Source: Pycnopodia helianthoides
Taxonomy: Eukaryota > Echinodermata > Asteroidea > Forcipulatida > Asteriidae
Direction of reading: 5' to 3'
Length of the DNA: 64,000 bases
Assembly: GCA_032158295.1 (NCBI GenBank)
Contig: CM063243.1
Location: 744,001-808,000, forward strand
The notes beneath the pieces are model-generated. The model saw only the letters and a program-made list of their open reading frames with translations. It was not told the origin of the DNA and ran no database searches. Numbering within the stretch: the first letter of the stretch is position 1; every line of letters begins with the position of its first letter. A program made the translations under genes and the position numbers. Shown here piece after piece: positions 22,589 through 34,213 of the stretch.

Positions 22589-24810
22589 CTGAAAGTGCCA
22601 TGGCCAGACTGAATTCATCTTGCAGAACCTCAAGTACTTGCCTCACTCCTTCCTCACCCTGAGAAAGACGAAACAATTGTTAAATCTTTCTCCTGAAGAG
22701 AGCAGAGTGTATTGTTCAAAATATTGAGACTACACCGGCTCTTTTCAGAGACATTAGTACCTCGAGTTACAGCAATGACTTCTGGTAATACATCGATCTA
22801 TACGATAAAAATGTAAAACTGCGTCAACAAGCACGGTTGGGATCTATTAGGTTTTTCCGTGACTCCAGATTTTGTTCTCTATATAAGTTGTGAATCTAAA
22901 CAGAACTGCTGGTGTAACTTTTTGATAACATTAGATCCCATGAATAAGGTTTTCTGTGTGGTTGAAATGAAGATGCATTTAACAAAAAATAAAAATGAAA
23001 ATTTTATGTCCTAAGATTTTAGCATTTCTAATGAAAATAAATCGGCATTTTTTTTGTTAGTGTTGACTTACACTTGCTGGAACACCGTCTAATTGTCGTC
23101 CACCATGATTTGACGCCATTATCCCATCTACTCTGCTTCTCTAGCACTATCTCCTGGAAAAAGATCATTACAATTGTATCTGTAAACTCTAATTTCCGAC
23201 AGCAAACTTACTGAAAAATGCTGAAAAAGCACAAGAAAGTAAAGTTGATACAACAAAAATAAATCTGACATATTTAACAACTTTTACATTTCAAATTCAA
23301 GATATTTTGTTGACAAGCCGTTAAATGTTTGTCGTGAGCGTAATGGCTCTCGCGCAACTGTACTCTCGTGAGATTGCTGTTGTTTATTTTCTTGATTGAC
23401 TTTGATAAATACCTAACATGATTCCTTTGATTAATGACTGGTAAACTTGAGAGACTTTGAACCCATCTGATATCGAACCAAGTAACTGATGCTGAGAGCT
23501 CTGATGAGTCGTACAAAGGTTGAACAGAACTGAATAAGTTTTGTTTTCTGAAAGTAACAGGGTCAAAAAGTCTTTGGAAAGTTATACGTTAAAAAAAAAA
23601 TTCTAATTTTTATTTTTTCCTTTCGGCCAATCTTGATAGGTTAACCAGTGGGGTTCAAGAAATGGTTCACTGTACAATAAAACAAAGTAAAAAAAATATT
23701 CCTAATGAAAATGATTCAATGCCTTGGCCATCATTTAAGAATTGAATTTGTGTGAAGTTCATTCAGTGTCAAATCAGAAACAAGCTGGAAAGAGTTATAG
23801 CTTTATAAAAACCTCCCTCTGTACAAATAAAAATACATCAATACCTGACCTGGGGTTAAATCCACCGTATCGTTCATCATTTAATTTCTTGCCAGCATAT
23901 GGAGAGTCAATTGTAACTACAATGGCCTTATATCCAGCCCTCTCTGCCCTGCGTACTAGCTCTGCTGTTAACTTCCGATCATTGAAGATGTAAAGTTGAA
24001 ACCAAAGATGGCCGCTGGGTGCTGCCTTTGCAACGCCCTCGATGCTACTGTTGGCATAGCTGCTGAGGATCAAGATCATGTACAAAATTCAACTTAAATA
24101 TAATTATTTGTAGTTAAGTTGGCCTACCTCTTGCTGTGGCCGTCTCCCCATCAATGTAGCCAAGTTTTTGAAGGCCTGATGGGCTAATACCAATTGGAAA
24201 TGGCACATACTGGCCAAGAATAGTTGCTGATAACTCTCTCTTGAAAAACATCTCTCAAAATGCTGGACGGATGAAAATTCTCATGAGTAGAGGTACTGCT
24301 AGAACTATGGGGTTCCTAGTACTAGAACTTCATACCATAAGCCATAATTATATGAGTCATACATAGTCACAAACCTTTTACTTAATAAATATAGAGTAGA
24401 CTGGAGTAGAGTAGAACACTAGAGCGAGTTACGACCACGACGAAGGAATTCATGAATTCACGTTTCTGGGCCCAATTTCATAAAACCTACAGTCAGTAGT
24501 GACTAGTGTAAGCACAAAAAAATGTTAAGCACAGAAAAATATTGCTGACCAGAAACATAGCTACCAGCCATTATTCCATTAAGTTTACATTATTGCGACT
24601 GGTACCCAACTTGTTTTTGCTTAGCAAAGAAATGTGTTAAGCACTATTTTCTGCTAAACAGCTTTATGAAATTGGGCTGACCTTTTGAAGGCATTCCGAT
24701 TATCGTGGAGGGTTTGTTGATCATCTGCACCACATGGCATGTTCAATGCACTTCTAAGTTCTAGGAAGATTGTCTCTCGCATACTTCTCAAAGTCATCCC
24801 TAGTTATCAT
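22589..24810 (-). pseudogene. Hydroxyacid oxidase (FMN-dependent), broken
   Basis: Minus-strand exon-like blocks, in order: 24758-24810 (MITRDDFEKYARDNLPR), 24682-24735 (GADDQQTLHDNRNAFK), 24128-24262 (SATILGQYVPFPIGISPSG, LGYIDGETATAR), about 23850-24080 (LSSYANSSIEGVAKAAP, WFQLYIF, GYKAIVVTIDSPY), 23413-23510 (SVTWFDIRWVQSLSSLPVI, IKGIM), 23072-23153 (VDGIMASNHGGRQLDGVPAS) and 22589-22658 (GEEGVRQVLEVLQDE, SLAMALSG). This is the glycolate/2-hydroxyacid oxidase family, which oxidises 2-hydroxy acids in peroxisomes with FMN. The catalytic His and Arg of SNHGGRQLD are present. The usual YYxSGA tyrosines are absent, and single-base shifts interrupt at least four blocks. One exon between blocks 4 and 5 and the C-terminus are not found. 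It is either a decaying gene or damaged by assembly indels. Confidence 0.8.
24468..24678. mobile_element. GGGCCCAATTTCAT MITE in oxidase intron
   Basis: Starts GGGCCCAATTTCATAAAAC and ends AGCTTTATGAAATTGGGCT; the interior has TTGCTTAGCA-type arms. It abuts the presumed splice donor of the oxidase block at 24682. Confidence 0.75.
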
Positions 24811-25348
24811 TTTGTTGTGATCCACTCCAGACGTATACTGTGTTACTGTAGTTTCTGGTACTAATAATACTACACTACATGCACTAGTGTTATTGTGTAT
24901 ACATGTCGCGTCGTCTGCAACAACACGGGTCTGCAAAGTCAACCATCAGGGCGCCACCAACTGTCATAATTGTTATATTAATTAAGTTAGGTGAATCAAA
25001 TAATATTGTAAATTTATTTTGATAGTAAAAAAACACTTCCAGTTACTACAGCAACCGATAGTTTGCTCAAAATCAGTTGAAAGGTCAGATATATTGTGAC
25101 TGGGGGAGCAAAGGTCGATCAATTGGTTGGTCAGTCGGTTACTAAAATGTAGTTTTGTTTTGCACAAAAGACCGACATTCTTCTGCATCTGCGCAACTGA
25201 AGCGCATTCCTTGCATTATCCTCTGTTCATTCTATTCACGCTAGGCTGAATTCCGTATTAATTATAACCGCGAGTTCGGACCAACGCCCTCTGCACATTA
25301 TGTGTATGAGCCTGAAGTGAAGGGCGTTATGCTATACTGAAGAGGGAC

Positions 25349-25675
25349 GTGCGTCTGACATCTTTAATTTTTGACATGTTCAAGCACTATTTTGACAAAA
25401 GGTTCGATGCCATTTCAACGCCAAAACAAGAGTCAATTACGTCTATAAGAGAACTCAGAAACAAACTTGAAGCGAAGGAGCTAGAGAGGCCAGGCAAAGT
25501 TGAGCAATTCGAATTCTGCGGGAAGGTAGAGATTGCTCTGGACAAAGCAAAGTTGGCTCTTATCAACAAATCTGATCCTGATTTAGCGATCGAAGCTGCA
25601 CTTCTAGAGGCCGGAGGGGTTGGTAGCTGAGCGAAAGAAGAAAATTCGCATCGCCGCCGGAAGCAGCGAAGTACG
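25349..25675 (+). CDS. Transposon-associated uncharacterised ORF, part 1
   Basis: The open frame 25349-25630 encodes a charged helical segment (LRNKLEAKELERPGKVEQFE, ALDKAKLALINKSDPDLAIE). After a one-base shift in the GGAGGGG run (~25618) it continues LVAERKKKIRIAAGSSE to a GTACGT donor at 25673. I recall the layout (helical block, then RKKxIxIAxxSE) from repetitive uncharacterised proteins of marine invertebrates, but cannot name the family. The exons at 27230 and 28070 probably continue it. Confidence 0.4.
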
Positions 25676-26348
25676 TATCATGGAACTAAGATCATTTTCA
25701 GTTATTGTCACTTTAGTTTGGAACATCCAGCTGTAGGCCTATATCTCTTGTTTTGGGGATTTCTCTAAAATAATAATACAAAAAGTTCCCCACCATCAGG
25801 ACGGGAGGATTAGGTGGGAGGGGTGGGTATGAATAAAAAAAAGAGGGAACAACCCACTTTAGTCTTGAAAATGGCCTGAACAAATTTAATTACGAAATAG
25901 AAATGCAACAAATGTATGGAGAAATCTTGATATAATATAGAAACGTTTTACTTTGATTATTTTCAAAATTTATTTAAAATTACCCCTCTCAAGTTTTTGT
26001 TCCTAACGCACAACTTTTATATGAGTTATTTTGCCTCGGAAAACCTTTACATGTCAATGTTTTAAATTCCAGGCTTTCCAAAAGTCTACATCACACAACT
26101 ACATATATTTGGGCTTAAAATTCGTAGGAATTTCTACTTATCACGTCACAAAAGTCGTCAAGCCAAAAACTTGCACATTATGAATTTATTTGCGAAAATG
26201 TAAGCAACAAAAATGTGTATAAACATTGACTATAATGAGCGTGTGCAAGAACTAAAACGATGACTATACGCTCGGCCAATCACAGCGCATTGAATCTCGT
26301 GTGGACCAATGAAAAAGCTTGTTTCTGAGTACTTCGGTTCTACGGAAA

Positions 26349-26610
26349 AAGATGGCGTCTGAGAAACGTCGCGTCGTCCGCCCTGTGAAGGGGAAGAAAG
26401 TAGCGAAGATGGCCCTGTTTTCTGCTATATGCACACAACAGAAGCTAAATCCAAGCTTGTACAGTTTAGTGACAAAAGCCTTGCTAAGTTTAGGGATGTA
26501 GCAATCTGGCAGGACTTAGAATTAGATTGACCAGAAAGTGTGATTTCTAAAAAGATCGGAGGTGTACTGTCTTTGTTTGTCGAGGACGAAGGCGACGACG
26601 CAGCGTAGCT
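26349..26610 (+). pseudogene. Coding scrap preceded by CCAAT-type promoter motifs
   Basis: An ATG at 26349 opens MASEKRRVVRPVKGKKVAK. With a frame change the reading continues KLVQFSDKSLAKFRDVAIWQ and, past one TGA, KKIGGVLSLFVEDEGDD. Two CCAAT boxes (26276-26280, 26306-26310) lie upstream. It resembles repetitive mobile-element-associated proteins; function unknown. Frame breaks suggest it is not intact. Confidence 0.35.
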
Positions 26611-27229
26611 CTTCCAAGCTCATCAAAAAGCACATCCACAGTTGCTGATCTTACTTATAGTAGGCCCAGTGCCAGTGGAAGTCAAAGGTATTTAGGCAAA
26701 ATTTCATTCAAAAATATTGGCTCTGCTTAAAAAAAAAAAAGAAGATTTTATCAAGTTTTAAACAAAACAAATGCCTCTATTTTCTAATAAAAAGAAATCA
26801 GACATTATGTTTAGGGGGGAGGGGGTTAGGATACAAATTCCGATAAATTATGATACAGATGGTTTATACTTCTTTAAAAAAGTAAGTCAAGATTTTAGAA
26901 AAACAAATGTATTGTTATTATTACTTGTATTAAAAATTTGTAAGCATTGCACATAAACAATTCCGGAAAATTTGATTGGCCAATCAAAACACTTGAGGGG
27001 ACGAGGTCACCTACCCTTTAGTGAATATACCCCCAAGCACCCCACACTTTTGGATGGAGTAACTAGTAATAAGCATGAATGAATAACATCCCCATCTTTA
27101 TTATTGTCAAATTCCAGAGGCAAACAAAAACAGTTTTCTTAGAGATTCGTTATTTAAGAATTAAGCCTAATTTTAAAAAATAAGTAACTAGGTTCTAATA
27201 TTTTTTCTAATTTTTTTTTCAATAAGACT

Positions 27230-27356
27230 CAGCTGGCCCGTGTACCACATTCAGTACTATCCGCACTTCTGCAATACAACGACAATGAAGCGTGCAGAGG
27301 AGAAACGGAGAAAAGCAGAAACTAGTCTGAGAAAGCTAGAGGAGAAAAAAACATCA
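27230..27356 (+). CDS. Possible exon, part 2 of the transposon-associated ORF
   Basis: After a T-rich tract and AG, one frame reads SWPVYHIQYY then MKRAEEKRRKAETSLRKLEE, and a GTAAAG donor follows AAGACATCAAG-like sequence. It is a highly charged coiled-coil-like segment. The phase does not match the exon at 25675 without a one-base change. Confidence 0.35.
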
Positions 27357-27606
27357 AGGTAAAGAAACTATTTCTTCATTACTTTTTTCCTCCCGAAGAA
27401 TTACTTTGCGTAACTTTCTTCTTCTTTTTTTTAAGAAAGAAAAAAATCAATTAAAGACACGGTATACTTTTGGTAATTGTCAACGACCAGTATCCTCATT
27501 TGATGTATTTCAACATTTGCATTTCAATAACAAACCTGTGTAAATTTTGGCAAGAAGTTGGAAGAAGATAATGAAAGAAAAAACACCCTTGTGAGCTGTC
27601 AGTTGC

Positions 27607-27641
27607 CTGAAAAAAGGCTTCATGCCTGAAGCCTTTTTCAG
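27607..27641. repeat. 15-bp stem hairpin
   Basis: CTGAAAAAAGGCTTCA, a TGCC-like turn, then TGAAGCCTTTTTCAG; almost perfect pairing. Isolated, with no neighbour that explains it. Confidence 0.7.
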
Positions 27642-28066
27642 ATTTAGAGTATTGGGTAAAAAATGTCCTCTTCCTCTAAAACTAGATATATTACTTCAAA
27701 TGTGGTCTTTTCTAACAATGTTTTATAATATCTAAAGCTCTCCAGTGCTTTTTATCAAGTAAGTTTTACGGTCTTTAAGTAGTTGGGTACGAGTTGACTT
27801 GGGTATGAGGTGACGCCACTTGGGTATGAGATGGTTCGAATAAGTCCCGAATTCTGTGAACTTCATGTTGCCCTAAACAAAATTTAAGAAATAATATTTA
27901 TCTTTTTGTTATCAGACATTTTTTTGGAGAGTAGCTGCTACTGTGAAAGCTGGCAACTTTGGATGTGTATCTGCAATTAAGGAACGATAGGGTTGATGTT
28001 TTTGTTTTTTATATTTATAAATTGTGTTACCAGCTTGTTACTTCATGCTATTGCTTTTCTTATTGC

Positions 28067-28175
28067 AGAACGTGAGAATAGTGATGCCAGTGAGACAACT
28101 GAAGGTGAACCACATCCCAAAAGGTTGCTACGCTCAGGTGATTCTGAAACGCATACTATTACCGGACTCATGTAT
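28067..28175 (+). CDS. Possible exon, part 3 of the transposon-associated ORF
   Basis: Preceded by TTTTCTTATTGCAG; reads RENSDASETTEGEPHPKRLL then RSGDSE. Hydrophilic, low complexity. Assigned only by position and style. Confidence 0.3.
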
Positions 28176-28369
28176 AAAAAGTTCTGTTTGAAATACTGTC
28201 AAAGCCAAGGAAGTAGAATTAAAGACCCAATTTAAAATTTAATTGTAAGAACTAAACTTTCAGCATGAATCTTTATTAATGCTGTAAAGTATGCGGAAGA
28301 TCCGGCAATGTATCTTTAATACTTTAATTGTTTTGTTTTGACAGATAACCAAAGATTTCCACTGGTGCA

Positions 28370-28620
28370 AAAAATATCCTAGAGCAAGCTAGTCGAAACG
28401 TTGAGACCAAAAAGATCTCACTCCGCGGCAGTGCAGTTAATTATGAGAAGTCCCCCCGATCCACAAAGCTAAAGTAGTAGTCCAGGCCGATTTCCTACCT
28501 CCCGCCCAGTTAGTAGTTAATAATCAAGACAGTTCTTTTTCAGAACTGAAAAGTCTCCCGAATTCAAAAAATCTACTCCGCAGTAGTAGAACAAATAGCA
28601 AGACAAGTCCTCTAAGAACA
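28370..28620. repeat. Dispersed repeat family 2 (CGGCAGTG...AGTAGTAG)
   Basis: Shares CACTCCGCGGCAGTG-type, GAGAAGTCCCC.CGATCCAC and AAAGTAGTAGTCC sequence, and the TTTTCAG..CTGAAAAG hairpin, with 46600-46780 and 61765-61945. The order of the two parts is swapped relative to those copies. Confidence 0.6.
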
Positions 28621-28709
28621 AATCTACATAGCAAAGTAGATATTTATACACATGGTGTTACCTCAAACCGAATTGATACCTCACCATGCAATGCCGCAAA
28701 AACCATATA

Positions 28710-29424
28710 AGTGTCATTTCACGTAAATACTTGACATATGTGCCCACGGTCAAATTTTTTTTATTTTAAAAACTTTGTGGGTGGAAGATACAAGTTAAAA
28801 AAAATCAACATTTCAAATCCATATATAGCCCGTTGTCATGGTAACAGCTCATTTTGTGTTTTGGGCATTTTAGGCCTATTTTGGGGTCTGAGAAAACTGT
28901 TTTTTAGCTCATATTTATAACTCCACCTTACCAAAATGCAAAGATATTTCATAAAACCTGTTATATCACCACAAAGTATCATCCTTGGCTTTACTTTGGA
29001 AAAAAAATTATTGCTACAAATTTCACCCTTATGCTATTTTTGCATCATGCATTAGAGCATGTTTTTAGAAATAGCAAAATCAACATTTTTACCCTATTTT
29101 TCGCCCTCAAAAATGTCAACTTGCCAGGGGTCTCAGAAAATATCTGGTGAGAAAAACTTGGGGCAATTGTATCCTGTTGTGACAGTACTGCCTCAAAAGT
29201 TGACTTTTTCCCCAAAACAAGAACAAATGTCTTTCAAAGTTTTTCTCCTAGTTTGAATTAACAAAGTACACTTCCATCAGTCCGGCAAATTTTTTTAAGC
29301 ACTCTGTAGGCTTGTGGATAAACCCACATTGATCAGGAATTTTTGATGACCCATATATAGCTGTTTAAAAAAAAAAATAATTGACCGTGGACACATATGT
29401 GAAGTAGTTACGTGAAATGACACA
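28710..29424. mobile_element. 715-bp TA-flanked MITE with ~55-bp TIRs
   Basis: Ends AGTGTCATTTCACGTAA and TTACGTGAAATGACACA, extending inward as ACATATGTG.CCACGGTCAA. TA duplications at 28708-28709 and 29425-29426. TA targets suggest a Tc1/mariner relative. No transposase frame. Confidence 0.85.
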
Positions 29425-29541
29425 TAATATGTAAATTGCCATGATGTCCTCATCATTTTGACAATTTTAAGCAGAAATACAAGAAGAAGATTTTGCACAA
29501 GTACAATGAATGTGCAACAATTTCTTTGAGATTTGCATTAA

Positions 29542-30270
29542 AGGTACACACCGGCTTCGTTGGGCTATTTGGGCTACAAAATAGACTAAAACATGAATCT
29601 AAAGGTCTTCCTGAAATGGAGAAGATTGGTTCATAAAAGAAACCATCAAATGTTGCCGTTTTTGAGCATTTTTCAAAAAACGAAGGTCACTTAACTTTTC
29701 GGAACCAAAATGTGGTTCCGAAAAGTCACGTGATCTTCAGAATTAGTTTTACTTACAGCCGTATAAAAGTAAATTACTGAACCAAATTCAAGTATTTTTT
29801 TTAAAACAATTATTCATGAGTATTTGGCGAAAAAGACTTTGTATTCAGTTTATGGATGCAAGTTGTAAATAATGATGAAAAATCGAACGTAAGATTCGCA
29901 TTCAAAGAGTCCGTGCACGGAAGCGTGTTTTACGGCGCATCAGCGTGGGGTAAACCTTGGGGCATGTCCCGCACAGCCGGTGCAGTGTCTCGCCGGGCCA
30001 GAGAGACAAACCACGGAGGCATGAACTCGCCATTGTTATAATTAATAAATAAACAGATCACTAGTCTACTTAAAACAATGTCTTGTAAACTTGACAGTTG
30101 CAACGGCTGGAAAAGCGTATACGCTGACCTTTGACCGCGTTTTGGTTTTTTTCACATTTTTTGTTAATTACGTGACATTTTGATGATTTTTTTTAACAAC
30201 AACCATCAAAAAATTATTGTCTGTGATTCAACATCACTAAATTAGGTAAACAGTAAACCGGTGTGTCCCT
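29542..30270. mobile_element. 729-bp TTAA-flanked MITE
   Basis: TTAA at 29538-29541 and 30271-30274, ends AGGTACACACCGG and CCGGTGTGTCCCT. The GC-rich interior at 29930-30020 differs from the AT-rich remainder and could be captured sequence. Confidence 0.8.
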
Positions 30271-30279
30271 TTAACCCAT

Positions 30280-31380
30280 CAGGTACTGTGGTACCAGCAA
30301 GACAGTTTGGAAAATAGATTTATATTATTTTCAATCAATTTGGTAAAAACTTTATTTCTTTGAATTTGTTAAATTAAAAACTCTATGTGTATTTTGAGAC
30401 ACTAGATACATGATCATCAATCTATAACATTACATACAAAGAAGGTATAATGGCCAGAGGTTCTTGGCTTGCTTTTGTGCTAAAAACCATTGATGACTAG
30501 TGGCAAAAGTTGGGAGAACAAAGTGAACCAGTGAGAGGTCACCAGTTAATGGTGTTTGTTTTACATTGTTTGAATTGTTGTATTGGGGAATTTAAAAAGG
30601 AACTTTTTTTTCTAAGAACAGAGCATAATCCATAGTGAGGTTAACAATTAATGTTCAATATTAATAGTAACAAAGACAATTGAATCACACATGTAATGCA
30701 TAATGTTTTGTAAAGTTTTTAAAATGTTTGTAAACAAACAATGTTTATTGTACCAGAAGTGTGACATCTGAAAGGAAGGAATAAAAAGAAATCCATGAGA
30801 ACGTTCAAATGTGTATAGCTTTTCAGCAATATTATTCTGTGTTAAATTATTTGTTTATTTTAATTTAATAGAGGTCTTTCTAAGTTCTATAGCCTTGGTA
30901 AATGATCAAAATGAGGTCCTGAAAGTTTGTTGGTGACAGTAACTTGAAACCATTGCAGTGTTTATTAAATAAAATCATGGGGGAAATTATTGACTTACAA
31001 AGTAAGAAAAATTTTCAATGTTTTCCAAGTATGTTACATAACATTAATTACTTGAGATCTGGGCGAAAAATATTCAAAAACCTGTGAAGCAAAGCAAAAT
31101 AAAATAGTCGGGGTAACTTCCCCATTCCTTTGTGCACTAGTGATTTCCCAATAGGGTTTGTGCACAGTTGTCCAGTTTTGACCAACAGAGGGCGCAATTT
31201 TCCTATAATTATTTTCTAATTAGGATAACTCATTAGTGTGCAGGTTTTGCCCTTGACGACTTTCACATGTTATTCAGGACTATCAGAAGTATAAAAAAAT
31301 TCAGGTAGTTTCAGAGGGTAGATTACAAAACTCAAAAACTATAGCCCTTTTTGATGATCATCACACGGCCTATTTTGTTA
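30280..31380. other. AT-rich stretch, no gene seen
   Basis: Only short frames. No repeats shared with the rest of the window were recognised. Confidence 0.5.
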
Positions 31381-31384
31381 ACAA

Positions 31385-31666
31385 GCCGCACTGGTTGCCA
31401 TGGAGGGCCGAATGTTAGCAAAACATTAAATCGCGGGTACAGATTTTGTGACCAAATTCATAATTTCTGCAAACTTTAAATAAACAAAATATACATTTTA
31501 TAATTGGTTGCTTTGTTTCCAACAAATTCAATAGTATTTTTGAGTATTTGTGTAACATCGTCACAAACTGTGGATATCCGTTTTTGCTTTGTATTTATGG
31601 CTTCCCATAGTTTTCCAACCTTGGTTGGCAAAAACTTGGGCTGTGACGTTGCAATAGAAAGGTCTA
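31385..31666 (+). repeat. Dispersed repeat family 1, second copy
   Basis: Matches 5735-5955 at both ends (GCACTGGTTGCCATGGA, CCAACCTTGGTTGGCAAAAA, TGTGACGTTGCAATAGAAAG) with a longer middle. Confidence 0.7.
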
Positions 31667-32167
31667 TTTATTTTTATGAATACAACTGTCCAGGGGTGGG
31701 GGTTTTAGTGTGATTCCGACGGCCGTTCCAGTTGGAGCAATTATTTAGTAAATAAGTCCAAAGACTCATCGTCCCAGCCAAAAAGTAGAGAAGCCAACAT
31801 AAACAAAAACAGTGATACGCCGGTGACTGCTTTTTCGGGGAGCTTCAAATATTTACCATGGAGGTAGAAAAAAGTAGTCATCCCTCCAGCAGTGCCAAAA
31901 AGACACTCTATCCTGAAAAAACTTAACGTTCTACCCCTGAGTTTTTTCAACTTATGAAAAGAAAGTTGTTCTCTTTGCCATTTGTAAAAAATGTAAAAAT
32001 CTGTTCGTTCTCACCAATTGATATTTGTAGTTATAAATGTAAAGTTCGAATAGAATGGTATCGCCTAATAGTACTGGCAGCTCCACAAACACACGCTATA
32101 CTATTTACTAGTGACTCGACTGCCGCGCTTGTGCAATCCATCTATTGGCCAGAATTGTGTGTATCGG

Positions 32168-32218
32168 TAGACTGGTCTGCTGTTCTTATCCGCAAGGATA
32201 AGAACAGGCACCGGTCTA
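32168..32218. repeat. Long hairpin with GCAA loop
   Basis: TGTTCTTATCC and GGATAAGAACA pair perfectly around GCAA. Pairing extends outward as TAGAC.GGT with ACCGGTCTA, for about 21 paired positions in 51 bases. Confidence 0.8.
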
Positions 32219-32334
32219 TTAATAAAAAAAGCGATGGTCACTGCTACTGGTCCCCGTCCGACTGGTCCTCTATCTGCAAGACTGCAATGGGATGTGAGGT
32301 CAAAGGTGCGTTTGTCAGGATTCCTCCAAACGCT

Positions 32335-32395
32335 CGAACCCGGATCCCTTCACTGTTGACCCCCTGTCTCAAGTGTGGTACGAAAAAAAAAAATG
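32335..32395. repeat. Fragment related to the MITE at 12938
   Basis: Reads GATCCCTTCACTGTTGACC and CCCTGTCTCAAGTGTGG followed by an A run. It matches the left half of 12938-13003 in reverse complement. Confidence 0.65.
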
Positions 32396-33189
32396 CAAGC
32401 CGGTCTCTGGCGAAAAACACGAGCCTCGAAATGTGACGTCAGATGTTCGGGCTAGTGCCACAAAAAAAAGAAAAAAAGCTGGGCCACATTTTAGGAAGGA
32501 CATATATATTTTTTACTGGCCTTTCCTTTAGTTTAAATTTTATATTCCTAGACTGCTCTTGTCAAATTTGTGACATCACTGACACATTTGCAGCATTAAT
32601 CATGGTTTGTTTATGAGCTGTTAGCTTTCAGCTATTTTGCAAATTTTCACATGAATTACAATTAATTCCTTCCCCTACACTTTTTAATAACTGCAACATT
32701 TTGATGAATTAGTGTTTTTTATTTTCAAATAGTATATTTGTTTTCAGTGAGCTTTTCATTTAGTGAATATTCAATCTGTCTTACAACTCCTGCCCCCAGC
32801 AACAACAATTGCTAATTTCAGCATTGATTGTAATTCCTTAGCTTTGATATATATAGCATTAACCCTGGCCAGCTCTTGTTAAAATTGTGATATTACATAT
32901 TTGCAACATTAAACACGAGTCACTGAGATTTCTGGAACTTTTTGCTTTTGCCCATAGGGGGTAGGCCTACTTTCTCAGCCACACGTGTCGCTTGAAAAAT
33001 CATCACAGCCACAGCGTTTGGATGTGAAGACAGCCCTTGGGTGGGGCTTTCCAAGGGTGTAAGCTTAAAAAGTTACAGCAAAGATCATAAGATGTGGGGG
33101 TGAATTGAACTTGCTTACTTTGTGTTTCAGCTGGGAGTACACAAATCCAGTTAAATGTGCTTTCGCGTGTGATTTCCGGTCTGAAGATG

Positions 33190-34113
33190 GTGTACGAGCG
33201 TACACCAACTCGTACACCAACTCGTACACCAACTCGTACACCAACTCGTACACCAACTCGTACACCAACTCTTACACCAACTCGTACACCAACTCGTACA
33301 CCAATTCAAACACCAACTCATACACCAACTCGTACACCAACTCGTACACCAACTCGTACACATACAGACTCGTACACCAACTCGTACACCAACTTGTACA
33401 CCAACTGACACCAACTCGTACACCAATTCAACCACCAACTCGTACACCAACTCGTACACCAACTCGTACACCAACTCGTACACCAACTCGTACACCAACT
33501 CGTACACCAATTCAAACACCAACTAGTACACCAACTCGTACACCGACTCGTACACCAACTCGTACACCAACTCATACACCAACTTGAACACCAACTCGTA
33601 CACCGACTCGTACACCGACTCATACACCGACTCGTACACAAACTCGTACACCAACTCGTACACCAACACACACACCAACAAACACACCAACAAACACACC
33701 AATTCAAATACCAACTAGTACACCAACTTGTACACCAACTTGTACACCAACTCGTACACCAACTCGTACAACAACTCGGACACCAACTCGTACACCAACT
33801 CGTTCACCAACTCGTACACCAACACGTACACCAACACGTACACCAACACGTACACCAACACGTACACCAACACGTACACCAACACGTACACCAACACGTA
33901 CACCAACTCGTACACCAACTCGTACACCAACTCGTACACCAACTCGTACACCAACTCGTACACCAACTCGTACACCAACTCGTACACCAACTCGTACACC
34001 AACTCGTACACCAACTCGTACACCAACTCGTACACCAACTCGTACACCAACTCGTACACCAACTCGTACACCAACTCGTACACCAACTCGTACACCAACT
34101 CGTACACCAACTC
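33190..34113. repeat. 12-bp minisatellite, ~75 units
   Basis: The unit CGTACACCAACT repeats over ~920 bp. The 5' half contains variants (CAAACACCAAT, ACTGACACC, AACACACACCAA). A block of about seven CGTACACCAACA units lies near 33815-33900, followed by a near-perfect run to 34113. Because 12 is divisible by three, several frames on both strands stay open (YTNS, TPTR, VYEL, WCTS). The open frames arise from periodicity and I do not treat them as genes. The right edge coincides with the start of segmental copy A. Confidence 0.95.
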
Positions 34114-34207
34114 GTAAGATTTGAAGTTATTATGTTATGTTAAAATTAAGTGTTCAGTTTCTGTTGCCAGGTTGTTGAACATTATTCATGTATGGCTTAT
34201 AGTGTGA

Positions 34208-34213
34208 AATAAA
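34208..34213 (+). promoter_or_regulatory. Candidate polyadenylation signal, copy A
   Basis: AATAAA preceded by CTTATAGTGTG; identical context at 48823-48828 and 63994-63999. It may end a plus-strand transcript that contains the hairpin cluster in copies B and C. Confidence 0.4.

Noticed and set aside
33105..34117. Long open frames across the 12-bp repeat on both strands
   Set aside because: Openness follows from a 12-bp unit without stop codons; no start context, splice signals or non-repeat domain supports coding.
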